Positions 46,945 through 57,085 of a DNA stretch of 64,000 nt are shown piece after piece. The notes beneath the pieces were generated by a model. That model was given only the letters and a program-made list of their open reading frames with translations, was not told where the DNA came from and searched no databases. Origin of the DNA: Psoroptes ovis (taxonomy: Eukaryota; Arthropoda; Arachnida; Sarcoptiformes; Psoroptidae); the NCBI GenBank assembly GCA_002943765.1, contig PQWQ01000038.1:186001-250000 (forward strand), written 5' to 3'. The first letter of the stretch is position 1. The number at the start of each line of letters is the position of its first letter. The translations under genes were made by a program, and so were the position numbers.

Positions 46945-48385
46945 ATATTTACCCAATAGTGTATGGAACTTTGACAAACTTTCAAAGGCTCTGATATTTA
47001 TTCTTACCAAGCTTTTTGAATTTTATTCTGGATCCGCTATTTCAACATTTCAACATCAAATCACACATATGAATTGGTGTCTTTATGTATTTTTGCAATG
47101 CAAATTTGCCTTCTTCCGTATGGAACAAAATATTGTCATTTGATAAGTTTTATTATTATTCAATTCACTCAAGTCATTGTTTATATGTGTGTGGATCAAC
47201 AACTTTAGTCTTCGTTGTGTGTTTCAATCAACATTTGAAACATTTTTATACTTTTATGTGGTGCCAAGTGTGTGTGTGAGAGAAAAATTTTCCGATTTAT
47301 TCAACCAATCATTTGAAATTCAACCAGAAATTCAATTGAATTGAATTCAATTCAATTCATTTCAATTCAATTGACAGTTATTTTTCCACCATTGATTTCA
47401 ATGCCAATTGATTTTCCCAATGTGCCGATATATGTGTCTTCATGTGTCTTTTCACAAACGATTTGATTTAATTTGATTTGAAATATTCATTTATATTCCA
47501 ATCCAAACACATATATATGTGAATGTCCATCGGCTGTCAACAATGAAATTGTTTTTGAAATAAAACAAAGTAAAAATAATGAAAATAATCCAATCAAATG
47601 CAATTTTCATACTTATATTGATATGATTTTCATAAAATTGAATGAAATTGACTCATCAAACTAAATAAATAAATAAATAAACTTGAATAAATCAAATCAA
47701 ATAATTGTCATTTGTTATTATTATTCACTTGTATTGTTGTTGATATACATATATTTATGGATGGGTATATTCAAGCCGATTAAATCATTTTGAATTATTT
47801 TTGAATTATTATTATTTTGAATTATTTCACTCAGAGAAAAATAAAAACTAAAAACAAAAAGTAATCATTTTCGATTAAAATTGTCCCAAAAACAAAAACA
47901 TTGATGCAAATAGCTTTCTATAGGGTCTATACCTTGTGCTTTGTTGTGCATATATGAATGAATGATTGAATGAATGAATCCGATTAATGTTTTTCCATCA
48001 TCGCCATCAATGATTATTATGATAATTTGCATACGAATTTTGTCGTATGAAAAATTTTCATTTTTTCGTTATTGTTTACGGCCAATGGTTAAATGATATG
48101 ATATGATATTCTAATATTAATGATATAATGTCATTCGAAATATTTATTATTTTGAAATTAGAATATAAAAATGATTTAATGAAATATATTTATTATTAAA
48201 TTTCAAAATACATATAAATAATAATGAATAATATAATAATAATAACGATAACGATTGTAATATATATGATTATAATATTCATTATGAATAATAGAAGATC
48301 ATCATTATTCGTTCAAGGTATGTACCTTTATTTTATTTCCATTTTTTTTTGATGAATTTATTTATTCATTGATAATATATTTTTT

Positions 48386-48480
48386 TAAAGTTGTCCGAAA
48401 AGTTCATTCGGTTTAATCACAATAGATTGTGATATTAAATTTCCGCATGAAAATCAGCCAAAACTTTCCGGACAACCAGA
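48386..48480 (+). repeat. Hairpin MITE, class A, long-loop variant
   Basis: About 95 bp; CACAATAGATTGTGATATTAAAT inside parallels the copy at 42281. Confidence 0.84.
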
Positions 48481-49043
48481 ATATACAATTTATTTGACAT
48501 TTCTTTATCTTTCACATTGATGATAATCTTTTTCTGTTGAAAGATATTCATAATTGATTTACGAGGAATTTTAGTTTGTTTTAATTTCGATTTCAATATT
48601 TTGCCATGATGACTGACAAACTATAGACCTTAACCCATAGACACTGTGTATATGTATCAATGAAAAAAGTGAGAATCTTCGCTCTAAGAAATTCTTGAAA
48701 ATAAATTTTGATTTTCACTTTCTTGCCATGCAAATGGTGAACAGGCTATAGCTTTGATGATGAAAATTTAAATTCAAATTCAAATATACATTCACATCTA
48801 TATATTATAGCATGTCATGTGATGTGATGTGTTTGATGATCATATCATTAAATGAATAAATGAATGAATTCTAAATTTTCAAAAATTCAAATAACAATAA
48901 AGGAATATAATGAATTTCAATTTTAATTTTCAAGGAAAATTCAAGAAAATGAAATAATTTAACTTTTTCCAAATTGAAATAATCGAGAATTGAAAAGAAT
49001 TGACAATTGATTTTTCGCCCAAAAAATAAAAATCGTCAAATTA

Positions 49044-49127
49044 TTCAAGTTGTCCGAAAAGTTTTTGCCGATTTTTCAATAATTTTCCAACGATATAACC
49101 GGCGAAAACTTTTCGGACAACATAATA
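49044..49127 (+). repeat. Hairpin MITE, class B
   Basis: Left TTCAAGTTGTCCG; right CGGACAACATAATA. Confidence 0.87.
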
Positions 49128-49365
49128 TTTAAGTAAAATATACGATTCAATCCAATCCACACACACACATTTGGCTGATTGGCCACATTTTCGAGTTTGT
49201 TTCTTAGTACACAAACATAAATAACAGATTATTCGTGGTTCCCCTGTTCCATACGTTTTAGATATTTACATATTAAGTAAAAGAAGAAAACTGCCAATAC
49301 ATTTACTTAAATGTTTTAGGTGATAGAGTGTGAATCTATAGTTTTCTTTATTATTATTATTATTA

Positions 49366-49450
49366 TTAGGTTGTCCGAAAAGTCTATTCGGCTTAATCAA
49401 TCGACAGTTGCCCAATGAAAATTGGCCCAAACTTTTCGGACAGCCTCTAA
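49366..49450 (+). repeat. Hairpin MITE, class A
   Basis: One of only two class A copies after 49 kb; inserted at the end of an ATT run. Confidence 0.88.
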
Positions 49451-49522
49451 TATATTCAATTGTTTTCAAATGGTTAAAAATGATAATCGAAAAAAATATA
49501 AAACAATTGAAAATTGATATAT

Positions 49523-49605
49523 ATTAAGTTGTTCGAAAAGTTTTTGCCAGTTATATCTTGGTAAATGATTGAAAAATCGGTAAAAACTTTTCGGACAACC
49601 TTTAA
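49523..49605 (-). repeat. Hairpin MITE, class B
   Basis: Left TTAAGTTGTTCGAAAAG; right CGGACAACCTTTAATA. Confidence 0.87.
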
Positions 49606-49794
49606 TATATTTCATTCAAAAAATGATTTTAATTTTAAATTGTGAAATTTTCGTTTTTTTTCACTTTGTTTTGCATTTGTGTGCACACCAAAACAAAAGA
49701 TTATTATACCACTTAAGGTTTACTTAAGATTATACATATTCAATTTTTTTTTTCTTAGTCATAAATTTTGTTTTGTTTTCTGGCTTTGAATGTA

Positions 49795-49874
49795 TTAAAT
49801 TGTCCGGAAAGTTTTTGCCGATTATATCGTAGAGAATTATGAGAAAATCGGCTCGAACTTTTCGGACAACCTAA
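49795..49874 (-). repeat. Hairpin MITE, class B
   Basis: Left TTAAATTGTCCGGAAAG; right CGGACAACCTAATA. Confidence 0.88.
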
Positions 49875-50172
49875 TATACTAAATTCTTATTCCATTATCA
49901 AGTTATTGGTTGGTATTATTTTATTCAATATTTTTGTTTTATTCTTCTCGACTATCATTTCAAGCCTGCCATTTTCAAGGTGTTATATGAGGCTATTGTC
50001 TTATAGAAATTTTGAATTTGATTCAAAGTTTAAGCTTAAAGTAAAGGTGAACCATAATAGAATTGATGGTAAATTTTTTCACCAAAGAATCCCGAACCAA
50101 TTTGCATTCACGGGCCAAACATTCAGTGTCAGTCAGTCAATTTATATTTCAATTAGATTTATGGTTTTCGTT

Positions 50173-50255
50173 ATTAGATTGTCCGATAAGTTTTTGCCGA
50201 TTTTCTCAATGATTCCCTATGATATAATAGCTAAATACTTTTCGGACAACCTAAT
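50173..50255 (+). repeat. Hairpin MITE, class B
   Basis: Inner right arm diverged (TAATAGCTAAATAC). Confidence 0.85.
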
Positions 50256-50460
50256 ATAAATATAACGAAAAATAATAAAAGGATGGAAACCTTTAATTGA
50301 TTGCCATTATTTTCAATATTAATAAGAAATGATTTGTAACAATAACAATGAATCTTTTATCGATCCATATCTATACGGCATAAGATAATAATAATTTCAT
50401 TTTCAATTATTATTCAATGTCCCAGGAAAATGCTTGTATGTATTGTGTGTATGTAAATAT

Positions 50461-50542
50461 CAGGTTGTCCGAAAAGTTCTTGCCGATTTTTCCAATTGAA
50501 AAACATTTGGAAAAATCGGCAAAAACTTTTCGGACAACCTAA
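50461..50542. repeat. Hairpin MITE, B/C hybrid with very long arms
   Basis: Arms match over about 34 bases with one difference, ending in GCCGATTTTTCCAA; short loop. The best hairpin in the window together with 51006. Confidence 0.9.
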
Positions 50543-50808
50543 AATTATATCAAAGTTATAACCTATGAAATAAAAAACAAAACAAAACAAATGTCTTGTT
50601 TAAATACACACAATTGTTGTCTATAGTTTGTGATTGAAAAAAAAAATGCATTTATTGAAAGTTATTCTCTTTGTAAAATTCTATTAAATGGATCAATTAG
50701 TCGATCAATGATGATGATCTTGGACATTACTTGATATAAATTTAGGCTTTTCAAATAGGGCCGTACACTACACAAAGAAAAACAAAAAGTAAACATTTGT
50801 TTTCATTA

Positions 50809-50890
50809 TTAGTCTGTCCGATAAGTTTTTGCCGTTTTTTTAAATTTTTTTTTCATTCGAAAAACGTCAAAAACTTATGGGACAACCTAA
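50809..50890 (+). repeat. Hairpin MITE, class C
   Basis: Left GTCCGATAAG, right complement GTCCCATAAG. Confidence 0.88.
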
Positions 50891-51005
50891 TTTTAGTTGA
50901 TGATGAAAAATGGAGATCCATTCATTCATTCATTCAATTGTTTGTTTATTTGTTTTGTTTGGTTGGTTGAATGAATGGATATAATTCAATCCATATGTTT
51001 TCATA

Positions 51006-51090
51006 TTAGGCTGTCCGCAAAGTTCTTGCCGTTTTTTGAATGGAAAAAAAAAAAATTTAAAAAACGGCAAGAACTTTGTGGACAACCTAA
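51006..51090 (-). repeat. Hairpin MITE, class C
   Basis: Left GTCCGCAAAG, right complement GTCCACAAAG; arms match over more than 30 bases with two differences. Confidence 0.9.
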
Positions 51091-51378
51091 TAGTAGTTGG
51101 AAAAACTTTGAATTTTAATGTTTATTCGACTATGTATCAAATATACACTCATACATACACTTGAATTGATAAATGAAAACACACACAAAAGATTTGTGTT
51201 ACACTTAAATTGACTTCTAAACAACTTCGAATCACATAATCAAAACAAACAATACGATTCGAAATGAATTTCCGAGCATTTGAATTGCATTTCCATTCAG
51301 TTGTGAATGGTGAATCAATGTGAATTAATGTTAATAAAAAGTTGTTGTTTTCACCAAATGACAGTAATCAATAATATA

Positions 51379-51460
51379 TTAGGTTGTCCGATAAGTTCTT
51401 ACCGATTTTCTTATTGATTCTCTACGAATATAATCGGCAAAAACTTTTCGGACAATCTAA
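51379..51460 (+). repeat. Hairpin MITE, class B
   Basis: About 150 bp upstream of the first Ig exon; ends TTAGGTTGTCCG and CGGACAATCTAATA. Confidence 0.9.
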
Positions 51461-51611
51461 TACAAAACTTGGAAGACTGGTACCTTATGACATGATTATT
51501 TCATAAATACTAATAATTATTTCATCATACAAAATAATGATTAATTATTACGACTTGTTAATGATTTTCTTCATTAATATTTTCATATTAATGTATTCCA
51601 TAATTAAACAG

Positions 51612-52417
51612 GTTATTCCGATGTACGTGTGGTAGCATTGAATGTACCAAGTCAAGTACGTAAAGGCTCGGAAGTAGAACTGTCATGTTTATATGATCTT
51701 GGTAATGCATCGCTTTATTCGCTCAAATGGTTTTATCGAGCCAATGATACTGATTTAGATGAACAGGAATTTTTCCGTTATACGCCGACCATTAAACCGT
51801 ACAAGCAATTTTTTCCATTAGAAGGTGTCAATGTTAATGTAAGTGTTGCATAGATTTTTTAAAATTGAAAATTCTATTGGGTTGTCCCATAAGTTTTTGC
51901 CATTTTTTAAATTTTTTTTTTCATTTCGAAAAACGGTAAAAACTTATCGGACAACCTTTTAATCGATTCAATCCATTAATGAATTTATGAATGATAAGGT
52001 CAACAAATCCGAAGGTGGCCGTGTAGTGATCACTGAAACCAATCGTAAAACTACTGGCAATTATAAATGTGAAATATCTGTTGAAGGTACATTTCAAACG
52101 GTGGCTGCCGAAAAATCAATGATCGTTATGGGTAAGTTTTAATTATTAGGTTGTCCGAAAAGTTTTTGCTGATTATATCGTAAGAAATCATGAGAAAATT
52201 GGCAAAAACTTATCGGACAACCTAATATTAAGTTCCACAAATCTTATTAACCACTTAACCTATTAAATTCATTGAAAAAGATTTTTGGAATTTTTTCACT
52301 TCTTCATTAGTGAACAATAAAGCGACCAGTCATCAGATCATCGTCGGTGGCCATCGATTCATTTTAATCATTTTATCTTGGTCATTTGGCGTCGTTATTG
52401 GATTGAAGACCCATTGA
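51612..52417 (+). CDS. Beaten-path (Beat)-like immunoglobulin protein, 3' exons
   Basis: Exons 51612-51838, 51999-52131 and 52311-52417, GT-AG introns of 160 and 179 bp, frame kept throughout. The product has one V-type Ig domain: VRVVALNVPSQVRKGSEVEL, Cys in ELSCLYDLG, LYSLKWFYRAND, EFFRYTPTIKPYKQFF, GGRVVITETNRKTTGNYKCEIS. The spacing LYSxKWY / EFFRYTP / second Cys is the signature of the Beat family, neuronal Ig proteins that pair with Side receptors. It ends with a short linker and a hydrophobic tail (FILIILSWSFGVVIG), fitting a GPI signal or membrane anchor. The first exon starts mid-codon with two bases, so an upstream signal exon is required; 16950 is the candidate, giving about 203 aa. 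That is short for Beat, which usually has a second Ig domain. Confidence 0.85.
51876..51958 (+). repeat. Hairpin MITE, class C, inside a Beat-like intron
   Basis: Makes up 83 of the 160 bp of the intron 51839-51998. Left GTCCCATAAG, right complement GTCCGATAAG. Confidence 0.92.
52145..52226 (-). repeat. Hairpin MITE, class B, inside a Beat-like intron
   Basis: Makes up 82 of the 179 bp of the intron 52132-52310, starting 13 bp after the donor. Confidence 0.92.
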
Positions 52418-52743
52418 TCCATGTGACCAGTGGGGGTTAACAGTTTCATCGATCATACGTATTATAAGCCATGATGTTTGTCCACAACTGTTGTAAATAT
52501 ATCAAAATACGCCTAATACACCCACGCATACACACACATCTACAATCAATGAACAGAATTGAACCTAAAACTTTTTTTGAAACCAAAAAATGTTATTATT
52601 TCAATTTCAATTTGAATCAAAAGGTACAAATCTTAAAGAAAAAAACAAAATTATTTATATTTAATTTAATTTTTATTCGAAATAATTAAAAAAATCTGAT
52701 ATTTTTCAACAAACTCTGTTCTTTGAAAATCGATTTGTAATTA

Positions 52744-52828
52744 TTTAGGTTGTCCGAAAAGTTTTTGCCAATTTTCTCGATGATTTTTCTACGATATAAT
52801 CGTCATAAAACTTTTCGGACAACCTGAA
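52744..52828 (+). repeat. Hairpin MITE, class B
   Basis: Left TTAGGTTGTCCG; right CGGACAACCTGAATA. Confidence 0.88.
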
Positions 52829-53111
52829 TATAAAGAATTTGATGACCATTTGATTGGGTTGAAATCGATATCGGCGGGCTCCAATGAGAAATGTCATCAA
52901 GTTTTTCGATCATCGTTCAATCGACCATCAAATACTCAAGTTTAATAGTCGATAAACTCTTACTATGTGTGTTTGTTATACACATAGTTATTGTTGCCTT
53001 TGGCTTTGACTAATCAAATGGTAAGTTTTATTTAAAAATGTTTTGGTTGATGCTTTTGGGTGGACAAATATAATGAATATATGTGATGCACGTACACACG
53101 TTTATTAAATA

Positions 53112-53194
53112 TTAGATTGTCCGGAAAATTATGGCTCCATTTTCTCGAGCAACACTATTCGATTAAGCCGAATGAACTTGACCGACAACCTAAT
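53112..53194 (-). repeat. Hairpin MITE, class A, decayed
   Basis: Inner changes GGAAAATTATGG and GAACTTGACCGAC. Confidence 0.82.
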
Positions 53195-53529
53195 ACATCA
53201 AGCTTACATGCACACACACACACAGAGATAACAATTTATTTATCATAAAGCATTTAATTAAGAGCAAACTCAAACCATATAATATACATATTAATCAATG
53301 ATCAATGATTATCATCATCATCATTCGATATGATTCATCATCAATGAATTGAATGGATGGATGGGTGCTGGGTAAGTGTTTGTGTTTGTTTGTTGTTTTT
53401 GTTATTGTTTTGGTTATTGTCATTCACCAAATACCATAAATTATCACTTCAAATCACGTTTAAATCTTGTGTGTCTGTTTTTGTGGTTTTATAAGGTTTA
53501 CAAGCCGTATTATAAGATTATAGATTTTG

Positions 53530-53609
53530 TTAGGCTGTCCGGAAATTTTTTGCCGATTATATCATAGAAAATCATTGAAAATCGGCAAAAACTTTTCGGA
53601 CAACCTAAT
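53530..53609 (-). repeat. Hairpin MITE, class B
   Basis: Left TTAGGCTGTCCGG; long arms through GCCGAT/ATCGGC. Confidence 0.9.
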
Positions 53610-53867
53610 ATTTTCATTTATTTTTTTCTAAAATTTAATACTACAATCAATTCGATTAATGTGTTGGATCAATTTTCATATTAGTTTAATCATCATCAAA
53701 TCCGAATGATGACCACCACCACCATCGAATACATTTGACGCCCATTTGACATTTGACAATTCGATTCATCATTCAATTCATTCGGCATTCGATTCGGCAT
53801 TTGTCAATGATAATTGGAATCTGTTTTTGTTTTGGTTTCTGGTACTTTCACAAATAATTCCATTCTA

Positions 53868-53949
53868 ATAGGTTGTTCGAAAAGTTCTTGCCGATTTTCC
53901 AATGATTTCCAAACGATATAATCGGCAAAAACTTTTCGGACAACCTAAT
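53868..53949 (+). repeat. Hairpin MITE, class B
   Basis: Left TAGGTTGTTCGAAAAG; right CGGACAACCTAATA. Last copy of the dense cluster. Confidence 0.9.
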
Positions 53950-54562
53950 ACAAATCTATCAACCATTTGTTCTTCATTGATCTTCTTCATTTTTATTTTT
54001 ATTACTCTTCATCTGTCTTTTGATTTCTTTGTTCATTTCTAATTTTAAATTGTCTTTCGATGTTCGATTTTTTTTGTTTTTGGACATTTCGACCTTATGT
54101 CTTTTAACTATAGTCTTGGGCCAATATCGATTTTTCAATTCAAATAATGAGGAACGAAAACAAAAAAAAAAAAATTTTTTTCGAGTATCGATTTTCCATA
54201 TCGATATAAGGATTCATATGGCTTTCTTTATGTTTTCAGAAAATTCAAAATTCAATATTTGCCCAAAGGAGCTTTCCAATGATGATGATGATTAAAAAAA
54301 ATGAACCATCTGGAGTTTATGAGTGTCGTCAATTTCATTTTATTGAAGAAAAAATTTGATGAGGTCCCTTTTCCCTTGTTTTGCTGAATCAAAATTAATT
54401 TTTGAAAAAAAAAAAAAATTCGAATTCGAAATATTTGGAAAAGTTTTCATCATCATCCACTAGATGGCACCAGTTTATTGGGTTGATTTATTTTGAATTT
54501 TTCAAATTTTGAAATTTTTGTTTGCTGCTGCCCCATTTAAAATGTGGTAAAATATCACCACT

Positions 54563-56666
54563 ATGATTGAAACGATTGAAAAAATGCCATGGATTAAATC
54601 GCGGCCAAAACCGGTGAATTTCGAAATATTTTTAATACGTATTTTTGAATATTTAGAAATGAGATTTCGAAATGAATTACCCTCGATTCATCGATTATTG
54701 TATCGTTGTCCACCGGATGAATTTGTTTTGGTTCGAAGATTATTCAGTGCTATTTGTGGCTATTTAATATGTAAACTATTACTCATGGTTTGTCTACAAT
54801 CATCTGTCGATGATGATGCTCAATTCGTACATTCATGGGGCTTGGCACTTATGATCATTGGATTCGTTCAATCAGTACAAATTCGAACCGTAATTTGTTT
54901 GTTTATGCCATTTTTAGTAATCACATTGAACGGTATATTTTTCTATATTCGGCTATTGACCCGAGCTCATCAAAGTTTATCCACATCGATTCTTGGAAGT
55001 ATACGTGCCCTTTGGAATATGATTTCTTGTCTCATCAATTATCGTGAGTTTAATGTATACCAATGAATATAATTGAGATTCGTTGACTTTTTGATTTTTT
55101 CCAGGTCAAATGCGAGAGAAAGCATTGGGTCGATTAGGTGCTCGTCCACTTACCCAATGGCTGCTTGATTGGTCAGAAAAAATTCATCCATTAACCAGCT
55201 CAAAAGATGTGATAATGGCCGATCGAAATATAACTGAAGTATTCGAATCTTTCGTCACCAAAATTAAAAATTTCAAATCTTATTGTGAATCAAGCATGGA
55301 ATCATTGAAAGAAAATGATTATTGTGGAAATATTATGGAAGAATTATATGCTCAAAGCAATGCCGTATCGAAAGTAATATTCAATCAATTTTATAATGCT
55401 TGTTATAAAATGATGTCCGAAATTGGTGGCAAATTTTGTGAAGAAATGAATAAACCATTTGAAAAGCTAGTAAATCTATCAACAAATGAATCAAGCATCA
55501 CAACATTAGTCGATTCTTTAAAATTGATTAAATCCTCAGAAAATCTTGATAAAATGAATGATGCTTTAGAAGTATGGCAATCACTGATTGGTTATCGAAT
55601 GAATTTAGAAGAAGAATTTCGTAATGAATTTGAATGGATTCGATCAGTTGGCATTATTTTTCGAACAATTTTAATTGTTTCATTGATTATTGGCATCATG
55701 AAGGCTATTGTTTATCATAATAAATATCTTCGATTTCGAAATTTTGATAATCATTACATTGACCGGTACTTTTATAGAATCGATGAAAAACGTAAGCAAA
55801 TGAACAAAGTACATTTACTACCATTAAGAGGTAATGATCGTTGGCAATTGATACCTACCTTTAGCCTTAAATCGAATCGATACGAGAAAGCAGTATTTCA
55901 TAAATTACAAAAGAAAATTATCGTCATTACTTTGATGGCATTAGCTATGATTATTTATATGGATTATATTTTATCCGATTTTGTTGAATTGCTTGCTTCG
56001 AAATTATCGATGAGTGATCATATGGATATACTTGTCAATAAATTTCATCCAAATGCAACTGGTGGTGTTTTTGCCACCGTCGTTAATAATTTGGTTAAAA
56101 AATTTCATTTCAATTATACGGAATTATTTCGTCATGATTGGCATACTTGTAGACAAACAAATACGAATCAAATGAATTTGTCCCGTTATCAAAATATAAC
56201 GATTGATGCTATCATATTACTCATGGTCAATTCACTTCACATTCATTTCATACGATGGAGACATTTAATTTGTGATTTTTTCTATTATCGTTTCGGTAAA
56301 CAACGAATATTGTGTTTGTATAATCAAAAATTGGCTAATCGAAAACGATTCCTTCGATTAAGACTCGAGCAAATCAACAAGATCGTCCAAGCAAATCAAT
56401 TATTCGATAAATCATTAGATCCGATACATCAATATACCATTGAAAATGATCGAAAATCTCTGATAAGTCGAATTGTCCATTGGATTTGGCGAAAATTATT
56501 CCCGCAGCATAAACTTTGTTTCATTTGTCATAACAAAATCAAACGACCCTATTATTATTGTTCATCTACGAATTGTCGACTGATCTATTGTGAACCATGT
56601 TTCAATGATTTTCTCCTCATTTGTCTTAATTGTGGTGTGAATGGTATACCATACGTTGATATTTAA
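54563..56666 (+). CDS. DC-STAMP-domain membrane protein (DCST/Sneaky-like), 680 aa
   Basis: Exons 54563-55043 and 55105-56666, intron 61 bp, joined as NY-R-QMREKALGRLG. Multi-pass: hydrophobic pairs at about 60-130, one near 210-225 of exon 2 (RTILIVSLIIGIMKAIV), another at IVITLMALAMIIYM, and one before the tail. The central Cys-containing loop, the block FDNHYIDRYF..IDEKRKQ..VHLLPL and a C-terminal Cys cluster (CFICHNK, CSSTNC, YCEPCF, CLNCG) are the DCST1/DCST2 layout, in which the tail is RING-like. Homologues (Drosophila Sneaky, nematode SPE-42/SPE-49, vertebrate DCST1/2) act in sperm at fertilisation. A sperm role here is family inference. The last Cys cluster lies in the cytoplasm in the usual model. 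Confidence 0.85.
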
Positions 56667-56728
56667 TAGTATTTTGACCAAAATTCCAACCATAAAGAAG
56701 CAAAATAGACCCATTTAAAACCTATTTA

Positions 56729-56808
56729 ATAGGTTGTCCGATAAGTTCTTGCAGATTTTCTCATGATTACCTATGATATAATCGGCAAAAACTTTTAGGA
56801 CAACCTAA
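56729..56808 (+). repeat. Hairpin MITE, class B
   Basis: Left TAGGTTGTCCGATAAG; right CTTTTAGGACAACCTAATA. The only copy after 54 kb, 63 bp after a stop codon. Confidence 0.89.
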
Positions 56809-56911
56809 TAATAATAATCAAGTTACACAGTAAAGATTATTGTTTCAAGTGTTTGTTTCGTAGTCAATAACTACCATATTTGTTGAATGAGATGTGATAA
56901 CCTAATAAAAA

Positions 56912-56926
56912 AAACTATAATCTCAT
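56912..56926 (+). promoter_or_regulatory. Repeated 15-mer AAACTATAATCTCAT, copy 3
   Basis: 160 bp upstream of the calpain ATG, in the same orientation as the gene. Confidence 0.3.
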
Positions 56927-57085
56927 AATAATCATTATCACATACATTCAAAAATTATCATCTGTCAATGACGACGACTAAAACAACAATCAAGATAAGA
57001 TCAATCAAGATTTCGATTTGGTTCAATTGCTTATGGCGTATTAACTTAATGAAGACATAGTTTATTACGTCGAAAACTCATCACG

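Larger units (their letters stand above)
23995..51611. other. 27.6-kb gene-free, MITE-saturated stretch
   Basis: I see no exon I can defend. Short open frames here mostly run through MITEs, whose strand-specific translations give repeated peptides such as KPNELFGQP. It holds 60 MITEs (24.58-51.46 kb), palindromes at 25114-25178, 25202-25240 and 31219-31249, CA/TG runs (28463-28479, 41024-41046, 45521-45535), an ATT run (40950-40970), a GACC run (34073-34106) and scattered GGGCCC-containing patches. It may be intron of the Beat-like gene. Confidence 0.6.
17558..53949. mobile_element. Dense cluster of hairpin mariner-type MITEs (73 copies in 36.4 kb)
   Basis: All 73 copies share terminal inverted repeats close to TTAGGTTGTCCGAAAAGTT, are mostly 76-95 bp long, and commonly have TA next to each end, as expected for Tc1/mariner target duplication. 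They cover about 6 kb (roughly 16%) of the stretch. No copy contains a transposase, and no autonomous element with these termini is in the window. Copies differ by scattered substitutions and small indels, so they are not one recent tandem expansion. Large gaps without copies are 20.8-24.6 kb (mariner remnant plus LRR gene) and 46.9-48.4 kb. Confidence 0.9.
52418..54562. other. Intergenic between the Beat-like and DC-STAMP genes
   Basis: Holds four MITEs (52744, 53112, 53530, 53868) and ATC-rich simple sequence near 53300. No credible coding sequence. Confidence 0.6.
56667..57085. other. Intergenic between the DC-STAMP and calpain genes
   Basis: Holds one class B MITE (56729-56808) and the third copy of the 15-mer (56912-56926). 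Confidence 0.6.

Noticed and set aside
49906..50259. 117-codon plus-strand frame with a signal-like start (MVGIILFNIFVLFFS)
   Set aside because: Starts with a non-ATG-like context in AT-rich DNA, runs into the class B MITE at 50173 for its last third, and has no domain. Probably chance.
23995..51611. Many short open frames of 60-100 codons in the gene-poor region
   Set aside because: Most run through MITEs and repeat the same peptides (for example KPNELFGQP, CPKSFDRFS), or are Phe/Ile/Lys-rich as expected from AT-rich noncoding DNA. None has a recognisable domain.
17558..53949. The repeated hairpins as a CRISPR array, tRNA cluster or satellite
   Set aside because: Spacing is irregular (about 130 bp to 1.4 kb or more), copies lie in both orientations with TA flanks, and no cloverleaf or constant spacer exists. 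This is eukaryotic DNA with introns.
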